This document shows positions 8,985 to 16,910 of a DNA stretch of 64,000 nucleotides, piece by piece. Where the stretch lies: NCBI GenBank assembly GCA_945869195.1, contig CAMBNV010000001.1:372001-436000 (forward strand). Reading direction: 5' to 3'. Under the pieces are notes generated by a model. It saw nothing but the letters and a program-made list of their open reading frames with translations. It made no database searches and was not told the DNA's origin. Position 1 is the first letter of the stretch. Every line of letters starts with the position of its first letter. The translations under genes and the position numbers were made by a program. Source of the stretch: Gemmatimonas phototrophica (GTDB lineage Bacteria > Gemmatimonadota > Gemmatimonadetes > Gemmatimonadales > Gemmatimonadaceae).

Positions 8985-10802
8985 ATGGCCGAGTACGAGC
9001 GGGTTGAGCATGATGTGTTGGTGATTGGTGCCGGCGGCGCGGGCCTACGCGCGGCGATCGCCGCAGCGGCCGGTGGCGCGCGCGTGGGCCTCGTCTGCAA
9101 GTCGCTCCTCGGCAAGGCGCACACGGTCATGGCCGAGGGTGGCGTGGCGGCGGCGATGGGTCATGTAGACGACCGCGATAACTGGCGCGTGCATTTTGCC
9201 GATACCATGCGCGGCGGGCAGTACCTCAATAACTGGCGGATGGCCCAGCTGCACGCCCAAGAGGCACCCGACCGCGTGCGCGAGCTCGAGGCGTGGGGCG
9301 CGGTCTTCGATCGCACCACCGACGGTCGGATTCTGCAGCGCAACTTTGGCGGGCATCGATATCCGCGCCTCGCGCATGTGGGCGACCGCACCGGTCTCGA
9401 GATGATTCGCACGCTCCAGGACCATGCGATCCATTTGGGCATCGACGTGCACATGGAGGTCACCGTCGTCCAGCTCCTCAAGGATCGCGACCGCGTGGCC
9501 GGCGCGATGGCGTACGACCGCGAGCGCGGTCGGTTCAAGCTCTTCTCGTGCGGCGCGGTGGTACTCGCGACCGGCGGCATCGGACGCGCGTTCGACATCA
9601 CGAGCAATAGCTGGGAGTACACCGGCGACGGACACTCGCTCGCCTACGACGCGGGTGCCGAACTCGTGGATATGGAGTTCGTGCAGTTTCATCCCACCGG
9701 CATGGTCTGGCCGCCGAGCGTGAAGGGGATCCTCGTGACGGAGGGGGTGCGCGGTGAGGGCGGCGTGCTGCGCAACAAGGATGGCAAGCGCTTCATGTTT
9801 GACGACATCCCCGATAACTACAAGGGCCAAACCGCCGACAACGAAGAAGAGGGCTGGCGCTACACGCAGGGCGACAAGAGCGCGCGCCGCCCCCCCGAGC
9901 TACTCACCCGCGACCACGTGGCGCGTTGCATCCAGCGTGAGGTGCGTGAGGGACGCGGCAGTCCGCATGGCGGCGTCTATCTCGACATCGCGTGGATCAA
10001 GGAACGCTTGCCGAAGGGCGCGGAGCACATCCGCAAGAAATTGCCGTCGATGTATCACCAGTTCAAACAGCTCGCGAACATCGACATCACGGCGGTGCCT
10101 ATGGAAGTCGGGCCCACAACCCACTACATCATGGGCGGCATTCGCGTGGACGGTGACACGCAGATGTCTAACGTCCCGGGACTCTTCGCCGCGGGCGAGT
10201 GCGCCGCTGGACTGCACGGCGCCAACCGGCTTGGCGGAAACTCGCTCTCCGACCTGCTCGTGTTCGGCAAGCGTGCCGGCGAACATGCGGTGGCATTCGC
10301 CAAGAGTCAGGCCGCGGCGCGACTGGCTCCTGTCGATGCCGATGCTTCTGTGGCCGCGGCACTGGAACCGTTCGAGCGCGGCGGAAGTCCAGAGGCGCCG
10401 TACGCGATCCAGCACGAGCTACAGGGCCTGATGCAGAAGCTGGTGGGCATCGTGCGCGAGGAGGGCGAGATGCGCCAGGCGCTCAGCGGCGTGGCCAAGC
10501 TACGTGAGCGGGCGATGCACGTCGGCGTGCACGGCAACCGCGAGTACAACCCCGGCTGGCATACCGCGCTTGACCTGCACCACCTCATGACCGTATCGGA
10601 GGCCATCACCCTTGCGGCGCTCGAACGCAAGGAGAGCCGCGGCGGGCACTTCCGCGACGACTATCCCGACAAGGACCCCGCCTACGCCAGATTTAACATC
10701 GTGCTGCGCAAGGGCCTCGACGGCGCGATGGAGCTTGAGCGCCGTACGATCCCACCGATGCCAGACGATCTGAAGGCCATCATCGAGGAGCAGAAGTCCT
10801 AA
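8985..10802 (+). CDS. sdhA: Succinate dehydrogenase flavoprotein subunit
   Basis: A 605-residue flavoprotein. The N-terminal dinucleotide fold is VLVIGAGGAGLRAA, and the histidine in LGKAHTVMAEGG is the expected site of covalent FAD attachment. Catalytic-site motifs are HPTGM and TEGVRGEGG, with the capping-domain arginine in the latter, and the later GLFAAGECAAGLHGANRLG block is typical. It oxidises succinate to fumarate on the cytoplasmic side as part of complex II. The gene is fused head to tail with sdhC (0 bp) and overlaps sdhB by 1 nt (TAATG), so the three subunits should be made from one message in fixed ratio. Confidence 0.95.
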   Translation: MAEYERVEHDVLVIGAGGAGLRAAIAAAAGGARVGLVCKSLLGKAHTVMAEGGVAAAMGHVDDRDNWRVHFADTMRGGQYLNNWRMAQLHAQEAPDRVRELEAWGAVFDRTTDGRILQRNFGGHRYPRLAHVGDRTGLEMIRTLQDHAIHLGIDVHMEVTVVQLLKDRDRVAGAMAYDRERGRFKLFSCGAVVLATGGIGRAFDITSNSWEYTGDGHSLAYDAGAELVDMEFVQFHPTGMVWPPSVKGILVTEGVRGEGGVLRNKDGKRFMFDDIPDNYKGQTADNEEEGWRYTQGDKSARRPPELLTRDHVARCIQREVREGRGSPHGGVYLDIAWIKERLPKGAEHIRKKLPSMYHQFKQLANIDITAVPMEVGPTTHYIMGGIRVDGDTQMSNVPGLFAAGECAAGLHGANRLGGNSLSDLLVFGKRAGEHAVAFAKSQAAARLAPVDADASVAAALEPFERGGSPEAPYAIQHELQGLMQKLVGIVREEGEMRQALSGVAKLRERAMHVGVHGNREYNPGWHTALDLHHLMTVSEAITLAALERKESRGGHFRDDYPDKDPAYARFNIVLRKGLDGAMELERRTIPPMPDDLKAIIEEQKS

Positions 10803-11551
10803 TGACCGCTCACACATTCAAAGTCTGGCGCGGCGAGCGCGGTACCGGCGCCTTCCAGGACTACAGCACCGACATCACTGAAGGCATGGTGGTGCTCGAC
10901 GCGATGCATCAGATCCAGGCCGAGAACGCCAACGACCTCGCCATCCGCTGGAACTGCAAGGCCGGCAAGTGCGGCTCTTGCTCGGCTGAGGTCAATGGAC
11001 ATCCCAAACTCATGTGCATGACGCGGATGGATGAGTTGCCGGCGCACGAGCCGGTCACCGTCGAGCCGATGCGCGCATTCCCCCATGTCCGCGACCTTGT
11101 CACCGATGTCTCGTGGAACTACGAGCAGAAGAAGAGGATCAAGAAGTTCAAGCCGCGCGCCCCCGACGCGCCCGACGGCACCTGGCGGATGATGCAGGCG
11201 GATGTGGACCGGGTTCAGGAGTTCAGGAAGTGCATCGAGTGCTTTCTCTGCCAGGACGTCTGCCACGTACTGCGCGACCATCACAAGCATGACGAGTTTG
11301 TCGGGCCGCGGCATCTGGTCTACACGGCCGCCCTCGAGATGCACCCGCTCGATATCGAGGATCGCCTGGGCGATCTCAAGGATGAGCACGCGATCGGATA
11401 TTGCAACATCACCAAGTGCTGCACGACAGTCTGTCCGGAGCACATCGCGATTACCGACAACGCGATCATCCCGCTCAAGGAACGCGTGGTAGATTCGTTC
11501 TACGATCCCGTAGTGAAGTTGGTGCGGCTACTCCGAGCCAAACGCACATGA
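10802..11551 (+). CDS. sdhB: Succinate dehydrogenase iron-sulfur subunit
   Basis: A 249-residue iron-sulfur protein. The N-terminal ferredoxin-like domain binds a [2Fe-2S] cluster through CKAGKCGSC and a fourth cysteine in LMCMTR. The C-terminal domain carries CIECFLCQDVC and CNITKCCTTVCPEHI, the usual ligands of the [4Fe-4S] and [3Fe-4S] clusters. It passes electrons from SdhA to SdhC. The length is close to that of mycobacterial Sdh1 SdhB. The start overlaps the sdhA stop by 1 nt, and its own stop overlaps the next gene by 4 nt (ATGA), which ties that gene to the operon. Confidence 0.95.
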   Translation: MTAHTFKVWRGERGTGAFQDYSTDITEGMVVLDAMHQIQAENANDLAIRWNCKAGKCGSCSAEVNGHPKLMCMTRMDELPAHEPVTVEPMRAFPHVRDLVTDVSWNYEQKKRIKKFKPRAPDAPDGTWRMMQADVDRVQEFRKCIECFLCQDVCHVLRDHHKHDEFVGPRHLVYTAALEMHPLDIEDRLGDLKDEHAIGYCNITKCCTTVCPEHIAITDNAIIPLKERVVDSFYDPVVKLVRLLRAKRT

Positions 11552-12060
11552 CGCACACTGAGCCACAACTCAAGACGATCACTAAGGGGGGTATTGCTGC
11601 CGCACTCCTCAAGGGCCATCGCTACCGTGTGCTCAATGACTCCGTCGCCGCCGAGAGCATCTGTCTCGACGTCCTGGCGATCGAACCAGACAACGTCGAA
11701 GCGTTGACGATGCACGTACTCGCGATCACCGACCAATTTTCCTCCGGTCAGGCCAACGACTTGGCGCGCGCCGGGATCGCGGTCGATCGACTCACGGACG
11801 CCTACCGGAACGCGTACTACCATGGCGTCATCTGCGAGCGATGGGCGTGGTCAGTCCTACAGCGTTCGCCCCCGCGCGCGGGAGAAATGGCATACGACTG
11901 GGTAGAAAAGGCGCTCGTCTGGTACGCCAAGGCTGAATCGTTGCGCGCGGCCGGCAACGACGAGTCGATACTGCGGTGGAACACCTGCGTCCGACTACTG
12001 CAGCGCGATCCGCAGCTGAAGCCGCGCGACGCCGAGGCGTGGGAGCCGAGTCTGGAGTAG
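11548..12060 (+). CDS. TPR-like hypothetical protein in the sdh operon
   Basis: A 170-residue protein without signal peptide or membrane segment. The pattern AESICLDVLAIEPDNVEALTMHVLAI is a TPR-type helix pair, and the rest also predicts as helical repeats (WVEKALVWYAKAESLRAAG). Its start overlaps the sdhB stop by 4 nt, so it is translated with complex II. A role as assembly or stability factor for Sdh is a reasonable guess from position only. Known Sdh assembly factors (SdhE-like) look different, and I do not recognise a named family. Confidence 0.75.
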   Translation: MTHTEPQLKTITKGGIAAALLKGHRYRVLNDSVAAESICLDVLAIEPDNVEALTMHVLAITDQFSSGQANDLARAGIAVDRLTDAYRNAYYHGVICERWAWSVLQRSPPRAGEMAYDWVEKALVWYAKAESLRAAGNDESILRWNTCVRLLQRDPQLKPRDAEAWEPSLE

Positions 12061-12086
12061 CCCCCTCTGGCGTCAGGCACGGCGTA

Positions 12087-12110
12087 CTCGCAGGAGGATG
12101 TACCTGCGAG
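12087..12110 (+). terminator. Hairpin after the sdh operon
   Basis: CTCGCAGG and CCTGCGAG form a perfect 8-bp stem around an 8-nt loop, 27 nt after the stop of the last sdh-operon gene. No clear U-run follows, so termination strength is uncertain. The next gene on this side is convergent, so a transcript end is expected here. Confidence 0.5.
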
Positions 12111-12163
12111 TGTCGGCGAACCGCGCCCGGTCACAAGAGGTTCTGCACAATCATCCGATAAGA

Positions 12164-12178
12164 ACAATTAATTATTGT
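12164..12178. other. AT-rich palindromic island between convergent genes
   Basis: ACAATTAATTATTGT has 5-bp complementary ends around an AT core and stands out in very GC-rich surroundings. It lies between the ends of the sdh-operon TPR gene and the minus-strand gene at 12219. The remaining bases of this 158-bp interval show no gene. Confidence 0.4.
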
Positions 12179-12218
12179 AACGGCCGGGCGATGATCAGTC
12201 TCGCAGAGCTCAACGGTG

Positions 12219-12527
12219 CTACGCGGTCGCTTCGGGCGGCGCCGACTGACCGAGCGCCGGATTCCCCGAGGGCGCATCAGGCCGTTTTCCCCAATGCGCG
12301 CCATGGCGCGTCGGCTGGGAGAGCTGAAAGAGGCGGTTCAGATAAAACCCCACGATACGCTCCTGCACGGAGGCCCGGGTATCGCTCTTGGCCGCGACGA
12401 ACGGGGCATACCGCTGCCCGTCGCCCGAGACCCCAAACCACCACCACGACTCCCCTGCGCCCTTACGCTCCTCGATCGTGCAGCTGTAGGCGCGGCCATC
12501 GTCGTTGAACTCGAAACCTTGGATCAT
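12219..12527 (-). CDS. Conserved-looking hypothetical protein
   Basis: A 102-residue protein with no signal peptide. The first 65 residues are compact and rich in aromatics (GFEFNDDGRAYSCTIEERKG, then ESWWWFGVSGDGQRYAPF) and look like a small beta-sheet domain. The last 30 residues are low-complexity and probably disordered. The tryptophan run and regular polar/hydrophobic alternation support a real gene rather than a shadow. It diverges from yaeQ across 121 bp. No function can be assigned. Confidence 0.65.
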   Translation of the reverse strand: MIQGFEFNDDGRAYSCTIEERKGAGESWWWFGVSGDGQRYAPFVAAKSDTRASVQERIVGFYLNRLFQLSQPTRHGAHWGKRPDAPSGNPALGQSAPPEATA

Positions 12528-12648
12528 GTACCGCCCGAGTGAGAGTGCTGTAATCTAACCAACTTGACCTCTCGATGCGCAGGGGAGCCGGTCTGGATGT
12601 CGGAATACGCTGCGCTCCACCCAACCCGCCAACCACTAGCATTCACGG

Positions 12649-13194
12649 ATGGCACTCACCGCTACTCTCTATTCGTTCGACATCGCCCTGAGCAACGTCG
12701 ACCGCGGCGTCTACGAGCAACTCACCATTAAGGCCGCCTGTCATCCGAGCGAGAGCGAGGAGTACCTCCTAACGCGCGTCCTCGCCTACTGCCTCGAGTA
12801 CACGGACGGCATCGCCTTCTCCAAGGGAGGCATCGCCGACGCCGACGAGCCGGCGATCACGGTGAAAGACCTCACGGGCGCCTGGAAGAGCTGGATTGAG
12901 ATCGGATCACCCGACGCCGCCCGATTGCATCAGGCCAGCAAGGCGAGCCCGCGGGCTGCGCTCTACACGCATAAGGAACAGCGCACGCTCTTCCGAAACT
13001 ACGAAGGCCAACGGATTCACAAGGCGGAGAAGGTCGAGGTGTATTTCATGGACCGGGAGCTGCTCGCTTCACTCGCGTCGCATCTCGACCGACGAAATAT
13101 TTGGACGCTGTCTGTGACCGACGGACTGATTTATCTCGATGTCGGCGGTGAGACACTGGAGGGTACGGTGCAGCGCGTGGCGCTGCCTGGGTAG
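12649..13194 (+). CDS. yaeQ: YaeQ family protein
   Basis: A 181-residue YaeQ protein, the usual length of the family. MALTATLYSFDIALSNVDR, the LTRVLAYCLEYTDGIAFSKGG block and the WIEIGSPDAARLHQASKAS segment are all characteristic. YaeQ has a PD-(D/E)XK nuclease-like fold; the acidic residue followed by WIEIG would be part of that core. Enterobacterial YaeQ was reported to influence transcription antitermination, but a nuclease substrate is not known. No operon partner is evident. Confidence 0.9.
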   Translation: MALTATLYSFDIALSNVDRGVYEQLTIKAACHPSESEEYLLTRVLAYCLEYTDGIAFSKGGIADADEPAITVKDLTGAWKSWIEIGSPDAARLHQASKASPRAALYTHKEQRTLFRNYEGQRIHKAEKVEVYFMDRELLASLASHLDRRNIWTLSVTDGLIYLDVGGETLEGTVQRVALPG

Positions 13195-13273
13195 GGGCGA
13201 CGCAATCTCACTCCCCCAGCAGATGCGCCTCTCCAAGCGTATTCCATCGACTCCAAATTTTGAGGCCTTTCAG

Positions 13274-13699
13274 ATGCGTCGGTCGCTCCTCACTGCCCCA
13301 TTGCTCGCACTCCTTTCCCTCGGCGGCTGCTCCAACGCCACTCCGACCATCGCGGCCGCCCCCGTTCCCGTAGGCCCGATTGTTCCCGCAGGCGTCACGC
13401 CAGCGAGCATTGCGATGGGCGACTCTATTTTCAATACGGGCGCCTGCCAGCGCTGCCACGGCCTCAAGGGCGTGGGCGCACAGAACGGTCCGAGTTTGGT
13501 CGCAGGGCCGTGGCTACACAGCACCGGCAAGTTCGAAGAGATCGCGGCGGTGATCACCACCGGTGTCGCACGCACGGCGCTCAATGACCAGACCCGCCGC
13601 TTTCCCATGAATCCGCGCGGCGGTCCCATGAACCTCAGTGACGATCAGGTGAACGCCGTCGCCGCCTACGTCTATTCAATCTCGCGCGACCGGCGCTAG
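13274..13699 (+). CDS. Lipoprotein c-type cytochrome
   Basis: A 141-residue class I cytochrome c. The lipoprotein signal is MRRSLLTAPLLALLSLGGCSN, with the lipobox cysteine at residue 19, so it should be anchored to a membrane outside the cytoplasm. One heme site is present: CQRCH. The C-terminal DDQVNAVAAYVYSIS helix is typical of mono-heme cytochromes, and a methionine in NPRGGPMNLS is a likely sixth ligand. The ATG at 13274 gives a clean signal peptide; an upstream in-frame ATG at 13223 would add 17 residues. It could carry electrons to the caa3 oxidase encoded 10 kb away, but this is inference. Confidence 0.85.
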   Translation: MRRSLLTAPLLALLSLGGCSNATPTIAAAPVPVGPIVPAGVTPASIAMGDSIFNTGACQRCHGLKGVGAQNGPSLVAGPWLHSTGKFEEIAAVITTGVARTALNDQTRRFPMNPRGGPMNLSDDQVNAVAAYVYSISRDRR

Positions 13700-13730
13700 C
13701 GCGACCCGGCGATTCAGTGCACCGGGAGCA

Positions 13731-14216
13731 TCAGATCTCGGTCATCGACATCGTCATCGCCCTCCCGCTCTCCGGTGCGACCAGGCGGCGATGATAATCG
13801 ATCTGCCCCAGGTGGTACGCCAAGTGCGAACAGAGATGCATGAGGAAGCGCGCCGTCTGTATTCGTCGCCCGGCAAGTTCGATTGGGAACGGCCCCGCGA
13901 GCGTCGCCGCCGTGAGCGCGGGGATCACCCGGTCGGCATCGGCGAGTGCGAGCTCCACCTCAGCCACGATCGCGGCGCGTGTGAGGCCGCGGGCATTGAA
14001 CTCCCGTTCGCGGTCACGCTCCGTGCCGTTGTGCCCAAGCACCGAACCAAAAAAGTGGCGAATATTGCCGGCGAGGTGCAGCGCCAGCGTCCCACCGGTG
14101 TTGGTGATGCCCGGCAGCTCCTGCCAGAGCTGCGCATCACTGGGGTACGCCGAAACCTCGCGGACGAGGGCGCGTAGGTCACGTACCAGCACCGCGTGCA
14201 GATCGTCAGGACTCAT
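13731..14216 (-). CDS. DinB-family (four-helix) metal-binding protein
   Basis: A 161-residue DinB-fold protein. Histidines that may bind a metal lie in LALHLAGNIRHFFG and in the C-terminal helix MHLCSHLAYHLGQIDYHRR. Enzymes of this superfamily include thiol transferases that use bacillithiol or mycothiol, and many members are uncharacterised. No signal peptide is present. A second, distinct DinB protein is encoded at 51506. The start lies only 13 bp from the first usable start of the divergent rhomboid gene, so the two promoters must overlap coding sequence or be very short. Confidence 0.8.
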   Translation of the reverse strand: MSPDDLHAVLVRDLRALVREVSAYPSDAQLWQELPGITNTGGTLALHLAGNIRHFFGSVLGHNGTERDREREFNARGLTRAAIVAEVELALADADRVIPALTAATLAGPFPIELAGRRIQTARFLMHLCSHLAYHLGQIDYHRRLVAPESGRAMTMSMTEI

Positions 14217-14228
14217 AGGGCCTCCAGT

Positions 14229-14894
14229 GTGTCGGTATGGTCCGCCAAAAATAGGTCCGCGCTCCGTGCGCGCGCGACTTCCAACCCCGAGGACCGACCG
14301 ATACTGCTGCCTCCCACCCTAATCAGCGTCGTCCGCACGCTCAAGGTGCACGCCGGAATCCTTGGCGCCAGCGTCGCGGCGCTCTGGGCGGTCTTCGCGG
14401 TCGACACCCTGCTCGGAGGCGCTCTGCAGCACTACGGTGTCGTGCCACGCACGATCGAAGGACTTCGTGGCATTGTACTCGCGCCCTTCCTCCATGGGAG
14501 CCTCTCGCATCTCTCGGCGAACACGGCCTCGCTCCTGGTCCTTGGCTGGCTCGTCCTGCTCCGCGATCCGCGACACTTCTGGATTGTCGCGATGTTGGCG
14601 ATGTTCGGCGGTGGAGTCGTGGCCTGGCTGCTCGGCGCGGGAAACTCGGTCCATATCGGCGCGAGCGGCGTGATCTTCGGCTTTCTCGGGTTTCTTATCT
14701 TCGCCGGCTGGTACGCGCGCAGCTTCGGGAGCATCCTGCTGAGTATCGTCGTGTCGGTCCTCTGGGGCGGACTCGTGTTCGGGGTCCTGCCTGGGGAGCC
14801 TGGAATCTCGTGGCAGGAACATCTCGGAGGATTCGCCGGCGGAGTGCTCGCCGCGCGATGGTTCTCGCCTGGCAGACGGATTATATCCGGATAG
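14229..14894 (+). CDS. Rhomboid-family intramembrane serine protease
   Basis: A membrane protein of about 221 residues with six hydrophobic segments. The rhomboid catalytic serine lies in HIGASGVIFGFLGF (GxSG) and the partner histidine in WQEHLGGFAGG. The HGSLSHLSANT motif of TM2 is also conserved. The family cleaves transmembrane segments of other proteins; the substrate here is unknown. The frame has no ATG. GTG at 14229 is chosen because AGGG lies 8 nt upstream, but GTG 14196 and GTG 14346 are possible, so the first 40 residues are uncertain. The gene ends 2 bp before the -35 box of the DUF2239 promoter. Confidence 0.85.
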   Translation: MSVWSAKNRSALRARATSNPEDRPILLPPTLISVVRTLKVHAGILGASVAALWAVFAVDTLLGGALQHYGVVPRTIEGLRGIVLAPFLHGSLSHLSANTASLLVLGWLVLLRDPRHFWIVAMLAMFGGGVVAWLLGAGNSVHIGASGVIFGFLGFLIFAGWYARSFGSILLSIVVSVLWGGLVFGVLPGEPGISWQEHLGGFAGGVLAARWFSPGRRIISG

Positions 14895-14896
14895 TA

Positions 14897-14933
14897 TTGA
14901 CTGCCGATATTACCGTGGTAATATTAGGTAACA
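14897..14933 (+). promoter_or_regulatory. DUF2239-MATE promoter with palindromic operator
   Basis: TTGACT (14897-14902) and TAATAT (14919-14924) are separated by 16 bp and look like strong sigma-70 boxes. A perfect palindrome, ATATTACCGTGGTAATAT (14907-14924, 8-bp arms and 2-bp centre), fills the spacer and covers the whole -10 box. A bound dimer would block polymerase. The DUF2239 ATG starts only 8 nt after the -10 box, so the mRNA should be leaderless or nearly so. Confidence 0.7.
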
Positions 14934-15544
14934 TGGATACCAGAGCAGCAGTTTCGTTCGCCGGCGCCCGTTTCATCGCGGCCGGCCCGCTCGCCGACGT
15001 CGCGCTCGCCACCCAGGCAGCCGAGTCGGCCGGCCTCGACCGCGCCCCAATCATCTTCGACGCCATCACCAGCGAGCCGATCGACCTCGACCTGCACGGC
15101 ACGGCCGATGAGCTGCTCGCGCGGGTGCTGGCCCTTTCACGAACCACCAGCGAGTTGGGCGCCGGCGAATCCGAGTCGCACCGCGGCCCCGGTCGCCCGC
15201 GTCTTGGCGTCGTGGGACGCGAGATCACGCTGCTTCCGCGCCACTGGGACTGGCTTGCCACTCAGCCGGGTGGTGCCTCAGCCGCGATCCGCCGACTCGT
15301 CGACCAGGCGCGGGTGACGCATGCCGGCCGCGACGCAACGCGCCGCGCGCAGGAATACTCGTACCGCTTCATGACCGCGATGCTCGGCGACCAAGCCGGC
15401 TTTGAAGAGGCGACCCGCGCGCTCTTCGTCGCCGATCGCGAACGCTTCACTGAACTCACCGCGCCCTGGCCCGTCCCCTTGCGCGATCATGCGCGCCGGC
15501 TGGCCGACGACGCGCTCTCACCGGACGCTCTTGCCGATGCATGA
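14933..15544 (+). CDS. DUF2239 protein, possible repressor of the MATE exporter
   Basis: A 203-residue DUF2239 protein of unknown function, recognised by RGPGRPRLGVVGREITLLPRHWDWLATQPGG. Two features suggest DNA binding. RGPGRPRLG (84-92) contains a GRP core like an AT-hook, and residues 96-127 (a short strand REITLL, then two helices) resemble a ribbon-helix-helix layout. It is expressed from a promoter covered by a perfect palindrome and overlaps the MATE gene by 8 nt. The reading that it represses its own promoter and the exporter is inference; the family has no established role. No signal peptide or membrane segment is seen. Confidence 0.85.
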   Translation: MDTRAAVSFAGARFIAAGPLADVALATQAAESAGLDRAPIIFDAITSEPIDLDLHGTADELLARVLALSRTTSELGAGESESHRGPGRPRLGVVGREITLLPRHWDWLATQPGGASAAIRRLVDQARVTHAGRDATRRAQEYSYRFMTAMLGDQAGFEEATRALFVADRERFTELTAPWPVPLRDHARRLADDALSPDALADA

Positions 15545-16910
15545 CCTCACGCAGGGCTCAATCCCGCGACACATCGTCCGCATGGCCGTCCCGATGGCGA
15601 TCGGTATGGTCTTCCAGACGCTCTACTATCTGGTCGATCTCTATTTCGTCGGCCGACTCGGTGATGCCGCAATCGCCGGTGTGAGCGCCGCCGGGAATAT
15701 CCAGTTCATCGTGATGGCGCTCACGCAGGTCCTCGGCGTCGGCACGATGGTCCTCATCTCGCATGCAGCGGGGCGCAAGGATCAGGCCGACGGCAATCTC
15801 ATTTTCAATCAGAGTCTCGTGTTGGCGGCGATCGCGGCCGCCATCGTCTTCGTCGGTGGCTTTCTCTTCTCGGCGCGGTATCTCAGCACGCTCGCTCCCG
15901 ACGCCGAGGTACTCAAGGCCGGCACCGACTACCTGTATTGGTTCCTCCCCGCCCTCGCCCTGCAGTTCGCGCTCATCTCGATGGGCTCGGCACTGCGCGG
16001 TACCGGCATCGCGAAGCCGACGATGATTGTGCAGGTACTCACGGTGGTGCTCAACATCATGCTCGCGCCGGTACTCATTGCCGGCTGGGGCACGGGCCGT
16101 CCGATGGGGGTAGCCGGCGCTGGTCTCGCCAGCACGATCTCAGTGCTCGCGGGTGTGATCGCGTTGCTCGTCTACTTTATGCGCCTCGAGCACTTCGTCG
16201 GCTTCAACGCGGCGCTCATCCGACCGCACTTCGCCACCTGGAAACGTCTGCTCAAGATCGGTGTGCCTGCCGGTGCCGAGTTCGGGCTGCTGTTCTTTTC
16301 TATGTTCGTGATCTTCCTGATCATCCGCGACTTCGGCTCGGCGGCGCAGGCCGGCTTCGGCATCGGATCCCGGATGATGCAGGCGATCTTCCTCCCCGCG
16401 ATGGCGGTCGCGTTCGCGGCGGCACCGGTCGCCGGGCAGAACCTCGCCGCAGGGAAACCCGACCGCGCGCGCCAGACCTTCGTCGAGGCCGTCAAGATTG
16501 GCACCGGCGTGATGATCGCGGCGACCCTCTTTGCACACTGGCGCCCCGAATGGCTGATCGGTGCCTTCACGTCCGATCCAGAGGTCGTGGTCGTCGCGGT
16601 GGAATACCTGCGCACGATCTCGTTGAACTTCGTCGCCTCGGGTATCGTGTTCTCCTGCTCCGGCATGTTCCAAGCGATGGGGAATACCGTGCCGTCGGCG
16701 ATCAGCAGTGGCGTGCGCGTCGTGGTGTTCGTGGTGCCGGCGCTCTACATCGCCCGGCTGCCGGGCTTCCAACTGCACTGGATTTGGTACGTATCGGTCG
16801 TGTCGACGACCACGCATGCGCTCTTCGCGGTCTGGTTGCTCAAGCGGGAGTCAGACAAGCGGCAGGACCTCGGGCTCGGCGCCGCCCGAGGCCCTACACG
16901 ACCACGTTGA
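15537..16910 (+). CDS. MATE-family multidrug exporter
   Basis: A 457-residue membrane protein with about twelve hydrophobic segments in two similar halves. MAVPMAIGMVFQTLYYLVDLYFVG at the N-terminus, and the RGTGIAKPTMIVQ and AMGNTVPSAISSG loops (one in each half), are characteristic of MATE antiporters, which expel cationic drugs or dyes using Na+ or H+. The ATG lies 8 nt inside the end of the DUF2239 gene, so it is co-transcribed and probably coupled. The substrate is unknown. The 3' end overlaps the convergent leuS by 17 bp. Confidence 0.92.
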   Translation: MHDLTQGSIPRHIVRMAVPMAIGMVFQTLYYLVDLYFVGRLGDAAIAGVSAAGNIQFIVMALTQVLGVGTMVLISHAAGRKDQADGNLIFNQSLVLAAIAAAIVFVGGFLFSARYLSTLAPDAEVLKAGTDYLYWFLPALALQFALISMGSALRGTGIAKPTMIVQVLTVVLNIMLAPVLIAGWGTGRPMGVAGAGLASTISVLAGVIALLVYFMRLEHFVGFNAALIRPHFATWKRLLKIGVPAGAEFGLLFFSMFVIFLIIRDFGSAAQAGFGIGSRMMQAIFLPAMAVAFAAAPVAGQNLAAGKPDRARQTFVEAVKIGTGVMIAATLFAHWRPEWLIGAFTSDPEVVVVAVEYLRTISLNFVASGIVFSCSGMFQAMGNTVPSAISSGVRVVVFVVPALYIARLPGFQLHWIWYVSVVSTTTHALFAVWLLKRESDKRQDLGLGAARGPTRPR

